A stretch of 64,000 nucleotides of DNA from Sva-07 sp963707515. GTDB taxonomy: Bacteria; Actinomycetota; Acidimicrobiia; Acidimicrobiales; Ilumatobacteraceae. Location of the stretch: contig CAVPQI010000001.1 of assembly GCA_963707515.1 (NCBI GenBank), positions 496,001-560,000 of the forward strand, read 5' to 3'. Below, one piece after another: positions 20,692-28,842 of this stretch; the stretch's first letter is position 1, and each line of letters opens with the position of its first letter. The position numbers were made by a program, and so were the translations under genes. Below the pieces are notes generated by a model that ran no database searches, was not told the DNA's origin, and worked only from the letters and a program-made list of their open reading frames with translations.

Positions 20692-21174
20692 GTGACTTCG
20701 TTCACCCCTGTTCCCCAGGGCGCTCGGCCTGCGTCGTACGCGCCCCCACGGGCATCGGCGCACGGCATCGTCGAGGGTCCCCGCTGGTACCGCACGCGCA
20801 TCCGCCTCTTCGGGCCGTTCCTGGCGCTCGTTCCACCGGCGATCGTGGGCGCCATCGCCATCGTGTCGTTGCGCCTCTTCGACTCGGCGTCGAGTGGCGC
20901 CATCGGATTGATCGGCGGGGTGATGGCGGCACCGGCACTGCTCGTCGCCGGGGCCCCGTTCGGTGATCGCGGTCTCTACCCGCTGGCCATCGGCGCCTCG
21001 GCGCTGGGCTGGCTACTGCTCGGTCTCGTCGCCTCACGTCGGGCGACGCGCAATCCGATGGCGACGTGGAGCGACTTCTGGCGCCACTACGCGTGGTTGT
21101 GCGGCGGTGTGTGGTTCGGCTGTGCGGTGGCGCTGATCGTCGCCGGCCTGTCGATCTCCGACTCGCTGTTCTGA
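20692..21174 (+). CDS. Four-helix membrane protein, unknown
   Basis: 160 residues from GTG 20692. A proline/alanine-rich N-terminus precedes four hydrophobic segments: FGPFLALVPPAIVGAIAIVS, IGLIGGVMAAPALLVAG, LAIGASALGWLLLGLV and YAWLCGGVWFGCAVALIVAGL. It lies on the plus strand, wedged between comEC and comEA, and points towards comEA. No family is recognised. Position alone suggests, but does not prove, a link to competence. Confidence 0.65.
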   Translation: MTSFTPVPQGARPASYAPPRASAHGIVEGPRWYRTRIRLFGPFLALVPPAIVGAIAIVSLRLFDSASSGAIGLIGGVMAAPALLVAGAPFGDRGLYPLAIGASALGWLLLGLVASRRATRNPMATWSDFWRHYAWLCGGVWFGCAVALIVAGLSISDSLF

Positions 21175-21204
21175 CCGGCACGTCGCCGACCGGCCCGAAC
21201 CCGC

Positions 21205-21909
21205 TCACGTGGTCACCAGGTCGCGAATCGCGGCGAGCTTGGCGGGACCGATGCCGGGCACCCGTTCGAGGTCGTCGACACCGGCGAACGGGCCGTTGCG
21301 CTCACGCTCGTCGACGATCGCCGCAGCCGTCGCCGGACCGACACCGGGCAGCACGTCGAGCTCGGTGGCCGTCGCCCGGTTGAGATCGACCGGCCCGACC
21401 GGCGACGACACCTCGGCCGAGTCTCCGCTCGGCGCAACGCCGCTGATCAACTCCCCCGGAGGTGTCTCCCCGACCGCCGGGACGTAGACCCGCACCCCGT
21501 CGGCGAGCGGCGCGGCGAGGTTGAGCGCGTCACCCTCAGCGCCTGGCGTGGGACCGCCGGCAGCGGTGAGGGCGTCGCGCACGCGAGCCCCGGTCGGGAG
21601 CTCGTAGACGCCGGGATGCACGACCGCCCCGGCGACGTGGACGACGACCGATGTCGGCGACGCGGAGGTCGGAGCCTGCGCATCGACGGGAGGGTCGGAC
21701 GTCGGCGGCGTCCCCACGGTCGTCGTCGCCATCGGCAGCGAGGCCTCGGTGGACGGCGGCGGGCTGCGCACGAGCCAGATCCCACCGGCCACCACGACGA
21801 CGGTCGCCACCGCGGCGGCGACGAGCCGGCCGACGCCGAACCACACCACCCACGAGCGGATGCGGTCCGCCGGCGAACTCGGCGGTGTTGGTCTCGGGAA
21901 CGGTTCCAC
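21205..21909 (-). CDS. comEA: ComEA DNA receptor
   Basis: 234 residues from GTG 21909, chosen for the perfect AGGAGG six bases upstream. A short cytoplasmic tail is followed by a transmembrane segment (LVAAAVATVVVVAGGIWLV) and a threonine/proline-rich spacer. A SLBB domain follows (VVVHVAGAVVHPGVYELPTGARVRDAL), and the end is a helix-hairpin-helix pair (VDLNRATATELDVLPGVGPATAAAI and LERVPGIGPAKLAAI). It binds incoming double-stranded DNA outside the membrane and passes it to ComEC. Confidence 0.93.
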   Translation of the reverse strand: MEPFPRPTPPSSPADRIRSWVVWFGVGRLVAAAVATVVVVAGGIWLVRSPPPSTEASLPMATTTVGTPPTSDPPVDAQAPTSASPTSVVVHVAGAVVHPGVYELPTGARVRDALTAAGGPTPGAEGDALNLAAPLADGVRVYVPAVGETPPGELISGVAPSGDSAEVSSPVGPVDLNRATATELDVLPGVGPATAAAIVDERERNGPFAGVDDLERVPGIGPAKLAAIRDLVTT

Positions 21910-22026
21910 GATCGACCTCCTCGACAACACACGATCCGGCGCCGCGCGCCGGGGCATTGGAGGGAGTCGGTGGGGTCACCCTATCGGCACCCGCCGCGAG
22001 CGGTGAGCGGCGCGGTCGGCGCGGCG

Positions 22027-23019
22027 TCAGCGGGCAGTGGCGCGCGGGGTGCCCGACGAGCACGCCTTCCAGAACGCGCGGTAGGTCGGGTAGACGATCT
22101 CGGGGGTCACCCACCCGGAGCGCACCAGCTCGTCGTGGAGCTCGGGCAGCTTGCGCCACGGCACACCCATGTCGACGTGGTGGGCGAGGTGCCAACCGGT
22201 GTTGTACGGCACCATCAAGAAGCGGGCGAGGCGCGTCTGGCGGATCACGTGGGTCGTCTGGCGGCGGTCCTTGGAGCGGGTCATCCCGCCGTGCTCGGCG
22301 ATCGCCCGCAGCCGGTTGGTGACCTTCCAGATCGTCGCCCACGACAGCACCCAGACCACGTAGGCGAGCGGACGCATGAACACCAGTGAGGCACCGAGCA
22401 TGACGAGCTGCACGGCGAGGATCTGCTTGGCCTCGGTCTGGCCGCGGCGGAGGGCGGCGTAGAGCCCCTTGAAGTTCTTGTAACCGCTGTTGCCCGTGGC
22501 GTCACGCGTGAGCTTGCGACGCCACGAATCGCGCGGAATTGGGTAGCCGGCGTAGAGGGCGAGGTCGGGTTCCTCGGGGCCCATCTCGTCGCGGTGGTGA
22601 GCGAAGTGGACGCGGCGGTAGGCGGAGAACGCCTGGAAGGAGGGATAGCCGAGCAGCCACCGGCCGACGTTGTCGTTCCACCAGCGGCTGGTGAACAACA
22701 GTCGGTGGGCAGCCTCGTGGGCGAGGATGTTGAGGCAGGCGTGACCGCGTCCCATCAACACCAAGGCGACGAGATACGACCACCACGTGTTGACCCAGGC
22801 AGCGGCGATCACCAGGCCGAACGTCTGCACGAGGCACAACACGACGGTGAACGCATTGCGCACGTTGGGGATCCGGCGCAAGTCGTCGCGCCACGGTCGC
22901 ACGGGCATCGCCCGGACGTTGAGGCGCTCCGACGGGAGCACGTCGTCGGGCAGCGCGGACGGTGGCGGCACCATCGTCCGCGGGTCGGCGGTCGCCGGGA
23001 TCACCATCTCCGTCATCAC
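22027..23019 (-). CDS. Membrane fatty acid desaturase
   Basis: 330 residues. Three histidine boxes typical of integral-membrane di-iron desaturases are present: HEAAH, HFAHH and HLAHH. They are separated by hydrophobic helices (NAFTVVLCLVQTFGLVIAAAW and LAVQLVMLGASLVFM). The ATG at 23016 or the GTG at 23019 may start it; the promoter position favours a leaderless start at 23019. It introduces double bonds into acyl lipids or modifies related substrates. It is divergent from the PaaX-like regulator with only a few bases between the starts. Confidence 0.88.
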   Translation of the reverse strand: MMTEMVIPATADPRTMVPPPSALPDDVLPSERLNVRAMPVRPWRDDLRRIPNVRNAFTVVLCLVQTFGLVIAAAWVNTWWSYLVALVLMGRGHACLNILAHEAAHRLLFTSRWWNDNVGRWLLGYPSFQAFSAYRRVHFAHHRDEMGPEEPDLALYAGYPIPRDSWRRKLTRDATGNSGYKNFKGLYAALRRGQTEAKQILAVQLVMLGASLVFMRPLAYVVWVLSWATIWKVTNRLRAIAEHGGMTRSKDRRQTTHVIRQTRLARFLMVPYNTGWHLAHHVDMGVPWRKLPELHDELVRSGWVTPEIVYPTYRAFWKACSSGTPRATAR

Positions 23020-23025
23020 CCCACC

Positions 23026-23054
23026 ATGTTACACTTCTCGATCGCAATGATCAA
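23026..23054 (-). promoter_or_regulatory. Desaturase promoter
   Basis: On the minus strand TTGATC (23049-23054) and TAACAT (23026-23031) are separated by 17 bp. The -10 ends six bases before the GTG at 23019, so the transcript would be leaderless. The box overlaps the first codons of the divergent regulator gene. Confidence 0.6.
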
Positions 23055-23928
23055 TTCTCGTACGACGACCACAACCGGGACCCCGCCCGCGATCCCGTCC
23101 GCGACCGCGACCGCGACCGCGACCGCGACCGAGCGTGCGGGACGGGCCGCGCCGGCGGACGCGGGTCGCTCCCCCGTCGTCGACGGCAGCGCGCTGCGTC
23201 CGCTGAGCCCGCGCTCGATCGTGCTGTCGGTGTTGCTCGGCCAGCACCCGCCGGAGATGGCAGTCGGCCGGCTGCTCGAGTTCACCTCGCTCTTCGGCGT
23301 CGCCGACGGCGCCGTGCGTACCGCCCTCTCCCGGCTGGTCGCCGCGGGCGACCTGCTCGTCGACGACGGCGTGTACCGGCTGAGCGGGCGCCTGATCGCC
23401 CGCCAGGCCGAGCAGGACCTCGGTCGGGCGACGACGACGGCCGAGTGGGACGGCAGCTGGTGGTTCGCCATCGCCCTCGCCGACCGGCGCAGCGTCGCCG
23501 AGCGGCGCGACTTCCGTGCCCGCGCCTCGGCGGCGCGTCTCGGCGAACTGCGCCCGGACATCTGGATCCGGCCGGCCAACCTCGACGCACCGCTCGACCT
23601 CGCCGACGCCCTCGTCACCCGCGGGCCGCTCGAGCACGGCGACGGCGTGGCGCTCGCCGAACGGCTGTGGGACCTCGACGCCCTCGACCAGCAGGCGGCA
23701 CGACTGATCGTCCCGCTCGACGAGGCTCTCCCCGACCTCTCCCCACCGCACGCCGAGCGCGGCATCCCGGCGGCGTTCACCGCACTCGCCGCCGCCCAAC
23801 GCTTCTTGCGCACCGAGCCGCGCCTGCCGTCGGCGTTGTCGGCCCGCCACCACGCCGACGACCTCCGGCGGCACTACGCCACCGTCGCCCGCGCCTTCCA
23901 GTCCGCCCTCGACGGCTTCGCCCCCTGA
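23026..23928 (+). CDS. PaaX family transcriptional regulator
   Basis: 300 residues from ATG 23026 (ATG 23047 is an alternative). A disordered Thr/Ala/Arg-rich N-terminus of about 55 residues comes from a GCGACC repeat. The PaaX-type winged helix follows (SPRSIVLSVLLGQHPPEMAVGRLLEFTSLFGVADGAVRTALSRLVAAGDL), then the PaaX middle and C-terminal domains (EWDGSWWFAIALADRRSVAERRDFRARAS). Family members repress phenylacetate or other acyl-CoA catabolic genes and release DNA on binding CoA esters. Given the divergent layout, the desaturase is the likeliest target; this is inference. Confidence 0.85.
   Translation: MLHFSIAMINSRTTTTTGTPPAIPSATATATATATERAGRAAPADAGRSPVVDGSALRPLSPRSIVLSVLLGQHPPEMAVGRLLEFTSLFGVADGAVRTALSRLVAAGDLLVDDGVYRLSGRLIARQAEQDLGRATTTAEWDGSWWFAIALADRRSVAERRDFRARASAARLGELRPDIWIRPANLDAPLDLADALVTRGPLEHGDGVALAERLWDLDALDQQAARLIVPLDEALPDLSPPHAERGIPAAFTALAAAQRFLRTEPRLPSALSARHHADDLRRHYATVARAFQSALDGFAP
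23101..23130 (+). repeat. GCGACC hexanucleotide repeat, five copies
   Basis: Five exact GCGACC units inside the start of the PaaX-like gene, coding for an alternating Ala-Thr stretch. Copy-number change would keep the frame. Confidence 0.9.
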
Positions 23929-23950
23929 CCCGCTCCCGACGGCGCCGGAC

Positions 23951-23986
23951 AATGCAACGGTTGGGGACAGACCCCAACCGTTGCAT
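23951..23986. repeat. Core palindrome 3
   Basis: AATGCAACGGTTGGGG, ACAGA, then CCCCAACCGTTGCATT: perfect 16-bp arms. It lies between the convergent PaaX-like and thioredoxin-like genes. The centre is the variant GGGGACAGACCCC. Confidence 0.9.
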
Positions 23987-24080
23987 TCACCCCAGACGTT
24001 CGTCAGCCCCGCTCAGCAGCCCCTCCCAGTGACCGGCAGGGAACAGCATCGCCGAATCTCGCGATCGTCGTCGGGACTCG

Positions 24081-24788
24081 TCAGAACAGGCGCGAGGTGA
24101 GCTGGCGCCGGTACTCGGCGGTGCGCGGATCGGACGCACCCATCAGCTCGAGGATGTCGACGTACTGCTGGCGGGCGTCGTCGTCGAACTTGACCCGGTC
24201 GAGGAGTGCCGCCAACTGCTGGTCGTAGTCGTCCTGCGGCGCCTCGCCGACCCGGGCGAGGGCCGCGACGTGGCGCGTGCGCTCGGTCTCGGGAATCCGC
24301 TCGAGCAGCGCCAACGCTTCATCCGGGCGGCCGCCGTCGACGAGCAGCTGCGCCAGCAGGACGATGGCGTCCTCGTTCGCCGGGTCCATCGACAAGGCGA
24401 TGCGCAGGCTGCCCTCGTCGCCGGCGGCGATCAACTCGTCGATGGCCACCTGCTCCTCGGTGGGCAGCAACCCGTCGACGAACTCCTTGACCGCGTGCTC
24501 GGGGTAGGCGCCCATGAACCCGTCGACGACCGTGCCGTTCTTGAACGCGTAGACAGCCGGGATCGACTGCACCTTGAACGCCTGGCTGAGACCCGGGTTG
24601 GCGTCGACGTCGACCTTGGCCAGGACGACCTTGCCACCGGTCTCGTCGATCACCTTCTCGATGATCGGGCCGAGGGTCTTGCACGGCCCGCACCACTCGG
24701 CCCACAGGTCGACGACGACGGGCACGTCGTTCGACCTGTCGAGGACCTCGGTCTGGAACGTGGCATCGGTGACGTCGACGAAAGCCAT
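24081..24788 (-). CDS. Thioredoxin-TPR co-chaperone (CnoX/YbbN type)
   Basis: 235 residues. An N-terminal thioredoxin domain has the intact active site WCGPC and cis-proline region (IPAVYAFKNG). A helical TPR-like C-terminal half of about 120 residues includes LRIALSMDPANEDAIVLLAQLLVDGGRPDEAL. E. coli CnoX has the same layout and protects proteins from oxidative aggregation, passing them to GroEL. Here WCGPC suggests that it also reduces disulphides. Transcribed alone, with a leaderless-type promoter. Confidence 0.88.
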   Translation of the reverse strand: MAFVDVTDATFQTEVLDRSNDVPVVVDLWAEWCGPCKTLGPIIEKVIDETGGKVVLAKVDVDANPGLSQAFKVQSIPAVYAFKNGTVVDGFMGAYPEHAVKEFVDGLLPTEEQVAIDELIAAGDEGSLRIALSMDPANEDAIVLLAQLLVDGGRPDEALALLERIPETERTRHVAALARVGEAPQDDYDQQLAALLDRVKFDDDARQQYVDILELMGASDPRTAEYRRQLTSRLF

Positions 24789-24795
24789 GGAATCA

Positions 24796-24801
24796 ACGCT
24801 A
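24796..24801 (-). promoter_or_regulatory. Candidate -10 box of the thioredoxin-TPR gene
   Basis: TAGCGT on the minus strand ends seven bases before the ATG at 24788, consistent with a leaderless transcript. Confidence 0.45.
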
Positions 24802-24816
24802 TCGGGGGCCGCTCGC

Positions 24817-24822
24817 TACCCT
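24817..24822 (+). promoter_or_regulatory. Candidate -10 box of the phosphotransferase gene
   Basis: TACCCT ends seven bases before the GTG at 24830, consistent with a leaderless transcript. Confidence 0.4.
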
Positions 24823-24829
24823 CGGCACG

Positions 24830-25894
24830 GTGAGCACCGTGCCGGGAACCGATGTGCAGCACCGTGACGTTCCGGGCATCGACGTCGAGCCGGTCACCGC
24901 TTGGCTGGAGGCCAACGTCGCCGGGGCGCAGGGTCCGTTCACGTTCGACGTGATCGCCGGTGGCCACTCCAACCTGACGTTCCGGGTCACCGGCGCCGAC
25001 GGCAGCCGCTACGTCCTGCGCCGCCCGCCCCTCGGCCACGTGCTGGCGAGCGCCCACGACATGGGCCGCGAACATCGCATCCTCCACGGGTTGCAGGGCA
25101 CCGCCGTGCCGGTGCCGCCGACCGCCGGGTTCTGCGACGACCTCGACGTCAACGGCGCACCGTTCTACGTGATGGGCTTCGTCGACGGCCACGTGCTGCG
25201 CGACCGCCAAGCCGCCGAAGCAACGTTGGACGTCGACGGGCGCGGCAACGCCAGCCGGTCGATCGTCGACACGATGGCGGCGATCCACGCCGTCGACCTC
25301 GACGCCACCGGGCTCACCGACCTCGGCCGCCACGACGGGTACATCGCCCGCCAGCTCAAGCGCTGGTACGGACAGTGGGACCAGGGCAAGACCCGCGACC
25401 TCCCCGCCGTCGACCGCGTCCACGAGGCGCTGTCGTCGATGATCCCCGAACAGGGCCAGGCGACGATCGTCCACGGCGACTACCGCCTCGACAACTCGAT
25501 GGTCGACGGGCGCGGCAACGTCGTCGCCGTCCTCGACTGGGAGATCTGCACGCTCGGCGACCCGCTCGCCGACCTCGGGCTGCTGCAGGTGTACTGGACC
25601 GGCCCCGGCGACGCCGCCAGCGCCTGGACCGGTAGCGCCACCACGGCGCCGGGCTTCTGGGACCGTGCCCAACTCGTCGACCGCTACGCCGAGGTGTCGG
25701 GGCGCGACGTCAGCCAGCTGCCGTTCTACGTGGCGTTCGCCTTCTGGAAGCTGGCGTGCATCCTCGAGGGCGTCTACTCGCGCTACCTCGGCGGCGCGCT
25801 CGGCGAACGCACGGCGGCCGAGCTGCTGCCGTTCAAGCAACAGGTCGAGGACGCGGCGGCGAGCGCCGAACGAGCGTTGGAGTCGATGCGGTGA
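24830..25894 (+). CDS. APH-fold phosphotransferase (ACAD10/11-like)
   Basis: 354 residues from GTG 24830. The kinase-like fold shows a nucleotide-binding N-lobe (GGHSNLTFRVT, YVLRRPP). The catalytic HGDYRLDN (Brenner) motif and the metal-binding DWE (AVLDWEICTLGDPLADLG) follow. Relatives fused to or near acyl-CoA dehydrogenases in animals and actinobacteria phosphorylate hydroxy fatty acyl groups. That substrate is plausible here but not shown. Its stop overlaps the start of the PAC2 gene (GTGA). Confidence 0.87.
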   Translation: MSTVPGTDVQHRDVPGIDVEPVTAWLEANVAGAQGPFTFDVIAGGHSNLTFRVTGADGSRYVLRRPPLGHVLASAHDMGREHRILHGLQGTAVPVPPTAGFCDDLDVNGAPFYVMGFVDGHVLRDRQAAEATLDVDGRGNASRSIVDTMAAIHAVDLDATGLTDLGRHDGYIARQLKRWYGQWDQGKTRDLPAVDRVHEALSSMIPEQGQATIVHGDYRLDNSMVDGRGNVVAVLDWEICTLGDPLADLGLLQVYWTGPGDAASAWTGSATTAPGFWDRAQLVDRYAEVSGRDVSQLPFYVAFAFWKLACILEGVYSRYLGGALGERTAAELLPFKQQVEDAAASAERALESMR

Positions 25895-26793
25895 CCGAGC
25901 GTCACGCCCGCCCGACCGACGGCGACGCCTACGAATGGCTGGTCGACGACGCCATGTTGCACGAGCCGGTGCTGCTGGTGATGTTGACCGGTTGGATCGA
26001 TGCTGCCGGCGCGGCCGCAGCGGCCGCCGAGACGGTCGTCCAGGAATGCGCGACCACACCGATCGTCCGCTTCGACGACGACACGTTCATCGACTACCGG
26101 GCCCGGCGGCCGGTGATGGAGCTGCGTGACGGCGTCAACACCGACCTCGTCTGGTCGACGACCGAGCTGCGTGCGGGTCGGTCGACGTCGGGACGCGACG
26201 TGCTCGTGCTCGTCGGTCCGGAACCCGACATGGCCTGGCGTCGCTTCGGCCGGGCGATCGCCGAGATCAGCACCAACCTCGGGGTCACCAAGATGGTCGC
26301 CTTCGGTGCCTATCCCTTCGCCACGCCGCACACCCGCGGCTCGCGGCTGTCGTGCACGTCACCGTCGACGGACGTGTTGGCGTCGGTGACGTTCGCTCGC
26401 AGCACGGTCGACGTGCCGGCGGGCATGGCGTCGGCCCTGGAGCACGCGCTGCACGCTCAGCGGATCCCGGCGCTCGGCATCTGGGTGCAGGTGCCGCACT
26501 ACGTGGCCGGCCTGCCGTATCCGGCGGCGTCGGTGGCATTGCTCGACGGGTTCGCCGAGTTCACCGGCATCGAGATCGCGGCGGCCGACCTGCGAGCGGC
26601 GATCGCCCCGCAGCGTCATCGCATCGACGCCACGATCGAGCAGAACCCCGACCACGTCGCCATGTTGCACCAGCTCGAGGAGCTCTACGACGCGTCGATC
26701 GACGGCGAGGTCACGTCGGGGCCGTCGCTCGAGATGCAGTCCGGCGACGACCTCGCCGCCGAGATCCAAGACTTCCTCCGCGACCAGGACTAA
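25891..26793 (+). CDS. PAC2 family protein
   Basis: 300 residues from a GTG overlapping the previous stop. The PAC2 fold (proteasome-assembly-chaperone-like) is indicated by VLLVMLTGWIDAAGAAAAAAETV, RPVMELRDGVNTDLVW, VLVLVGPEPDMAWRRF, MVAFGAYPFATPHTR and WVQVPHYVAGLPYPAASVALLDGFAEFTG. Actinobacteria with proteasomes usually carry such proteins; their function is not settled. It is coupled to the kinase gene. Confidence 0.85.
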   Translation: MTERHARPTDGDAYEWLVDDAMLHEPVLLVMLTGWIDAAGAAAAAAETVVQECATTPIVRFDDDTFIDYRARRPVMELRDGVNTDLVWSTTELRAGRSTSGRDVLVLVGPEPDMAWRRFGRAIAEISTNLGVTKMVAFGAYPFATPHTRGSRLSCTSPSTDVLASVTFARSTVDVPAGMASALEHALHAQRIPALGIWVQVPHYVAGLPYPAASVALLDGFAEFTGIEIAAADLRAAIAPQRHRIDATIEQNPDHVAMLHQLEELYDASIDGEVTSGPSLEMQSGDDLAAEIQDFLRDQD

Positions 26794-26824
26794 CGAACGT
26801 TCGGGACCCGTCCCCAAACGTTCG
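26794..26824. repeat. Core palindrome 4 (imperfect)
   Basis: CGAACGTT and AACGTTCG arms around the centre GGGACCCGTCCCC. It begins right after the PAC2 stop. Twenty-four bases from the stop codon on are identical to those in the palindrome at 60571-60615. Confidence 0.8.
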
Positions 26825-26863
26825 CTTCGCTTCTCCGGCCCCGTCCCCAACGGGCACCCGAAC

Positions 26864-26869
26864 TACGGT
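26864..26869 (+). promoter_or_regulatory. Candidate -10 box of the first LLM gene
   Basis: TACGGT ends seven bases before the ATG at 26877; the same box and spacing precede the LLM gene at 38286. Confidence 0.5.
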
Positions 26870-26876
26870 CGGCGAG

Positions 26877-27896
26877 ATGAAGATCGACGGCAGCATCGGG
26901 TTGGACCTCCGGCAAGTCCCGGAACGGGCGAAGGAGACGGAGGCGGCCGGCTACACCGGCGCGTGGACGGCCGAGACCGCCCACGACCCGTTCCTGCCGC
27001 TGCTGCTCGCCGCCGAGCACACCGAGACGCTCGAGCTGGGCACGTCGATCGCCGTCGCCTTCGCCCGCAGCCCGATGACGCTGGCGAACACGGCGTGGGA
27101 CCTGCAGGCGTACTCCAAGGGTCGGTTCATCCTCGGCCTCGGCAGCCAGATCAAGCCGCACATCACGAAGCGCTTCTCGATGGAGTGGAGCCACCCGGCG
27201 GCACGCATGCGCGAGTTCGTGCTGGCGATGCGGGCGATCTGGAACACCTGGTTGACGGGCGACAAGCTCGAGTTCCGCGGCGAGTTCTACACCCACACGC
27301 TGATGACGCCGTTCTTCACCCCGGATGCCCGTGAGCTCGACGGCTTCGGTCCCCCGAAGGTGTTCCTCGCCGGTGTCGGCGAGCTGATGACCGAGGTCGC
27401 CGGAGAGGTCTGCGACGGGTTCATCTGCCACGGCTTCACGACCGAGAAGTACCTGCGCGAGGTGACCCTGCCGGCGCTCGAGCGCGGTCGAGCGAAGGCG
27501 GGCAAGACGATGGAGGGCTTCGAGATCGTCGGGCCGTCGTTCGTCGTCACCGGCAACGACGACGACGAGCTCGGTGCCGCGGCCGCCGGCACGCGCCAGC
27601 AGATCGCTTTCTACGGCTCGACGCCGGCGTACCGCCCGGTGCTCGAGGTCCACGGGTGGGGCGGCCTGCAGGACGAGCTGAACTCGATGTCGAAGCAGGG
27701 CGAGTGGCAGAAGATGGGCACGTTGATCGACGACGAGATCCTCAACACGTTCGCCGTCGTCGGCCCACCGGAGGACATCGCCCCCGAGCTGACGAAGCGC
27801 TACGGCGACGTCATCCAGCGGATCAGCTTCTACGCCCCCTACGCCTCCGACCCCGACCGCTGGTCGAAGGTGATGGCCGCCCTGCGCGCCGCCTGA
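26877..27896 (+). CDS. LLM class F420-dependent oxidoreductase (TIGR03617-like)
   Basis: 339 residues. The luciferase-like TIM barrel is shown by RAKETEAAGYTGAWTAETAHDPFLPL, LGTSIAVAFARSPMTLANTAWDLQAYSKGRFILGLGSQ and PKVFLAGVGELMTEVAGEVCDGFI. Such enzymes use F420 (rarely FMN) for hydride transfer in actinobacteria; the substrate is unknown. No F420 biosynthesis gene lies in the window. It appears monocistronic, with a leaderless-type promoter and a double palindrome at its end. Confidence 0.88.
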   Translation: MKIDGSIGLDLRQVPERAKETEAAGYTGAWTAETAHDPFLPLLLAAEHTETLELGTSIAVAFARSPMTLANTAWDLQAYSKGRFILGLGSQIKPHITKRFSMEWSHPAARMREFVLAMRAIWNTWLTGDKLEFRGEFYTHTLMTPFFTPDARELDGFGPPKVFLAGVGELMTEVAGEVCDGFICHGFTTEKYLREVTLPALERGRAKAGKTMEGFEIVGPSFVVTGNDDDELGAAAAGTRQQIAFYGSTPAYRPVLEVHGWGGLQDELNSMSKQGEWQKMGTLIDDEILNTFAVVGPPEDIAPELTKRYGDVIQRISFYAPYASDPDRWSKVMAALRAA

Positions 27897-27908
27897 CCGT
27901 GACATGCC

Positions 27909-27980
27909 GAGCGTGACATCAGGGGCCAGACCCCCGATGTCACGCGTTACCAAAGGGGTCTGACCCCTGATGTCACGCTC
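27909..27980. repeat. Nested double core palindrome
   Basis: Two palindromes, 27911-27945 (centre GGGGCCAGACCCC) and 27944-27978 (centre GGGGTCTGACCCC), share flanks. In addition GAGCGTGACATCAGGGG (27909-27925) pairs perfectly with CCCCTGATGTCACGCTC (27964-27980). It lies between the convergent LLM gene and zinc/manganese permease gene, overlapping the permease stop. Confidence 0.88.
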
Positions 27981-28842
27981 ACGCAGCGAGTGCGTTGCGG
28001 CGGCGGATGGTGCCGCCGGCGACGTAGGCGACGACGAAGAACGACGCCGCAGTCAGCACGACCGCGGGGCCCGAGGCGACGTCGAGGTGATAGCTCACGT
28101 TCAATCCGACGAAGCCGCTGATCGCCCCGATCACACCACCGAAGGCGAGCATCCGGCCGAAGCTGTCGGTCAGCATGCGGGCGACGACGGCAGGGATCAC
28201 GAGCGCTGCAGCGATCATCGTCACGCCCATCACGTTCATCGTCGCCAGCACCGTCGCCGACAGCACGACCATCAACACGCCGTCGACCCATGCCGTGCGC
28301 ACCCCCGTCGCCGCGGCGACGGGCGAGTCGAACGTCGTGAACAGCAGCGGCCGGTAGCAGGCGAACACGACCACCCCGGTCGCCACGGTGACGCCGACGA
28401 TCAACCACACGTCGCCGGTCGTCACGCCGAGCACGTTGCCGAACAGCAGCGCATCGGCGTTGCGCGTCGGTGACCCGTAGAGCTGCACGAGCACCAGACC
28501 GAGGGCGAACGACGCCGTGGTCACCACCCCGATCGCGGCGTCGGAGCCGATCGGTCGGCGACGGACGATGCCGCCGACGGCGAGGGCGGTGATCACGCCC
28601 CAGATGCCCGCCCCGACGAAGAGGTTGACGCCGATCACCCCGGCGAACGCGTAGCCGCCGAAGATGGCGTGCGACAGCCCGTGCCCGATGTAGCTCATGT
28701 GGCGGAGCACGACGTAGCACCCGACGACACCGCACAGCGCACCCGCCACCGTGGCGACGATCAGGCCGTTGCGGAAGAACTCGTAGTCGAACGGGCGGGT
28801 CAGCTCGTCCCACGTGATCGCCACCGTGGCGAGCGTGCTCAT
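27979..28842 (-). CDS. Zinc/manganese ABC permease (ZnuB/MntB family)
   Basis: 287 residues from ATG 28842, which overlaps the ATPase stop by four bases. ABC-3 family permease with about eight helices. Typical elements are ATVAGALCGVVGCYVVLRHMSYIGHGLSHAIFGG, IGSDAAIGVVTTASFALGLVL and ALVIPAVVARML. It imports Zn2+ or Mn2+ with the ATPase and binding protein encoded upstream on the same strand. Confidence 0.9.
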   Translation of the reverse strand: MSTLATVAITWDELTRPFDYEFFRNGLIVATVAGALCGVVGCYVVLRHMSYIGHGLSHAIFGGYAFAGVIGVNLFVGAGIWGVITALAVGGIVRRRPIGSDAAIGVVTTASFALGLVLVQLYGSPTRNADALLFGNVLGVTTGDVWLIVGVTVATGVVVFACYRPLLFTTFDSPVAAATGVRTAWVDGVLMVVLSATVLATMNVMGVTMIAAALVIPAVVARMLTDSFGRMLAFGGVIGAISGFVGLNVSYHLDVASGPAVVLTAASFFVVAYVAGGTIRRRNALAA

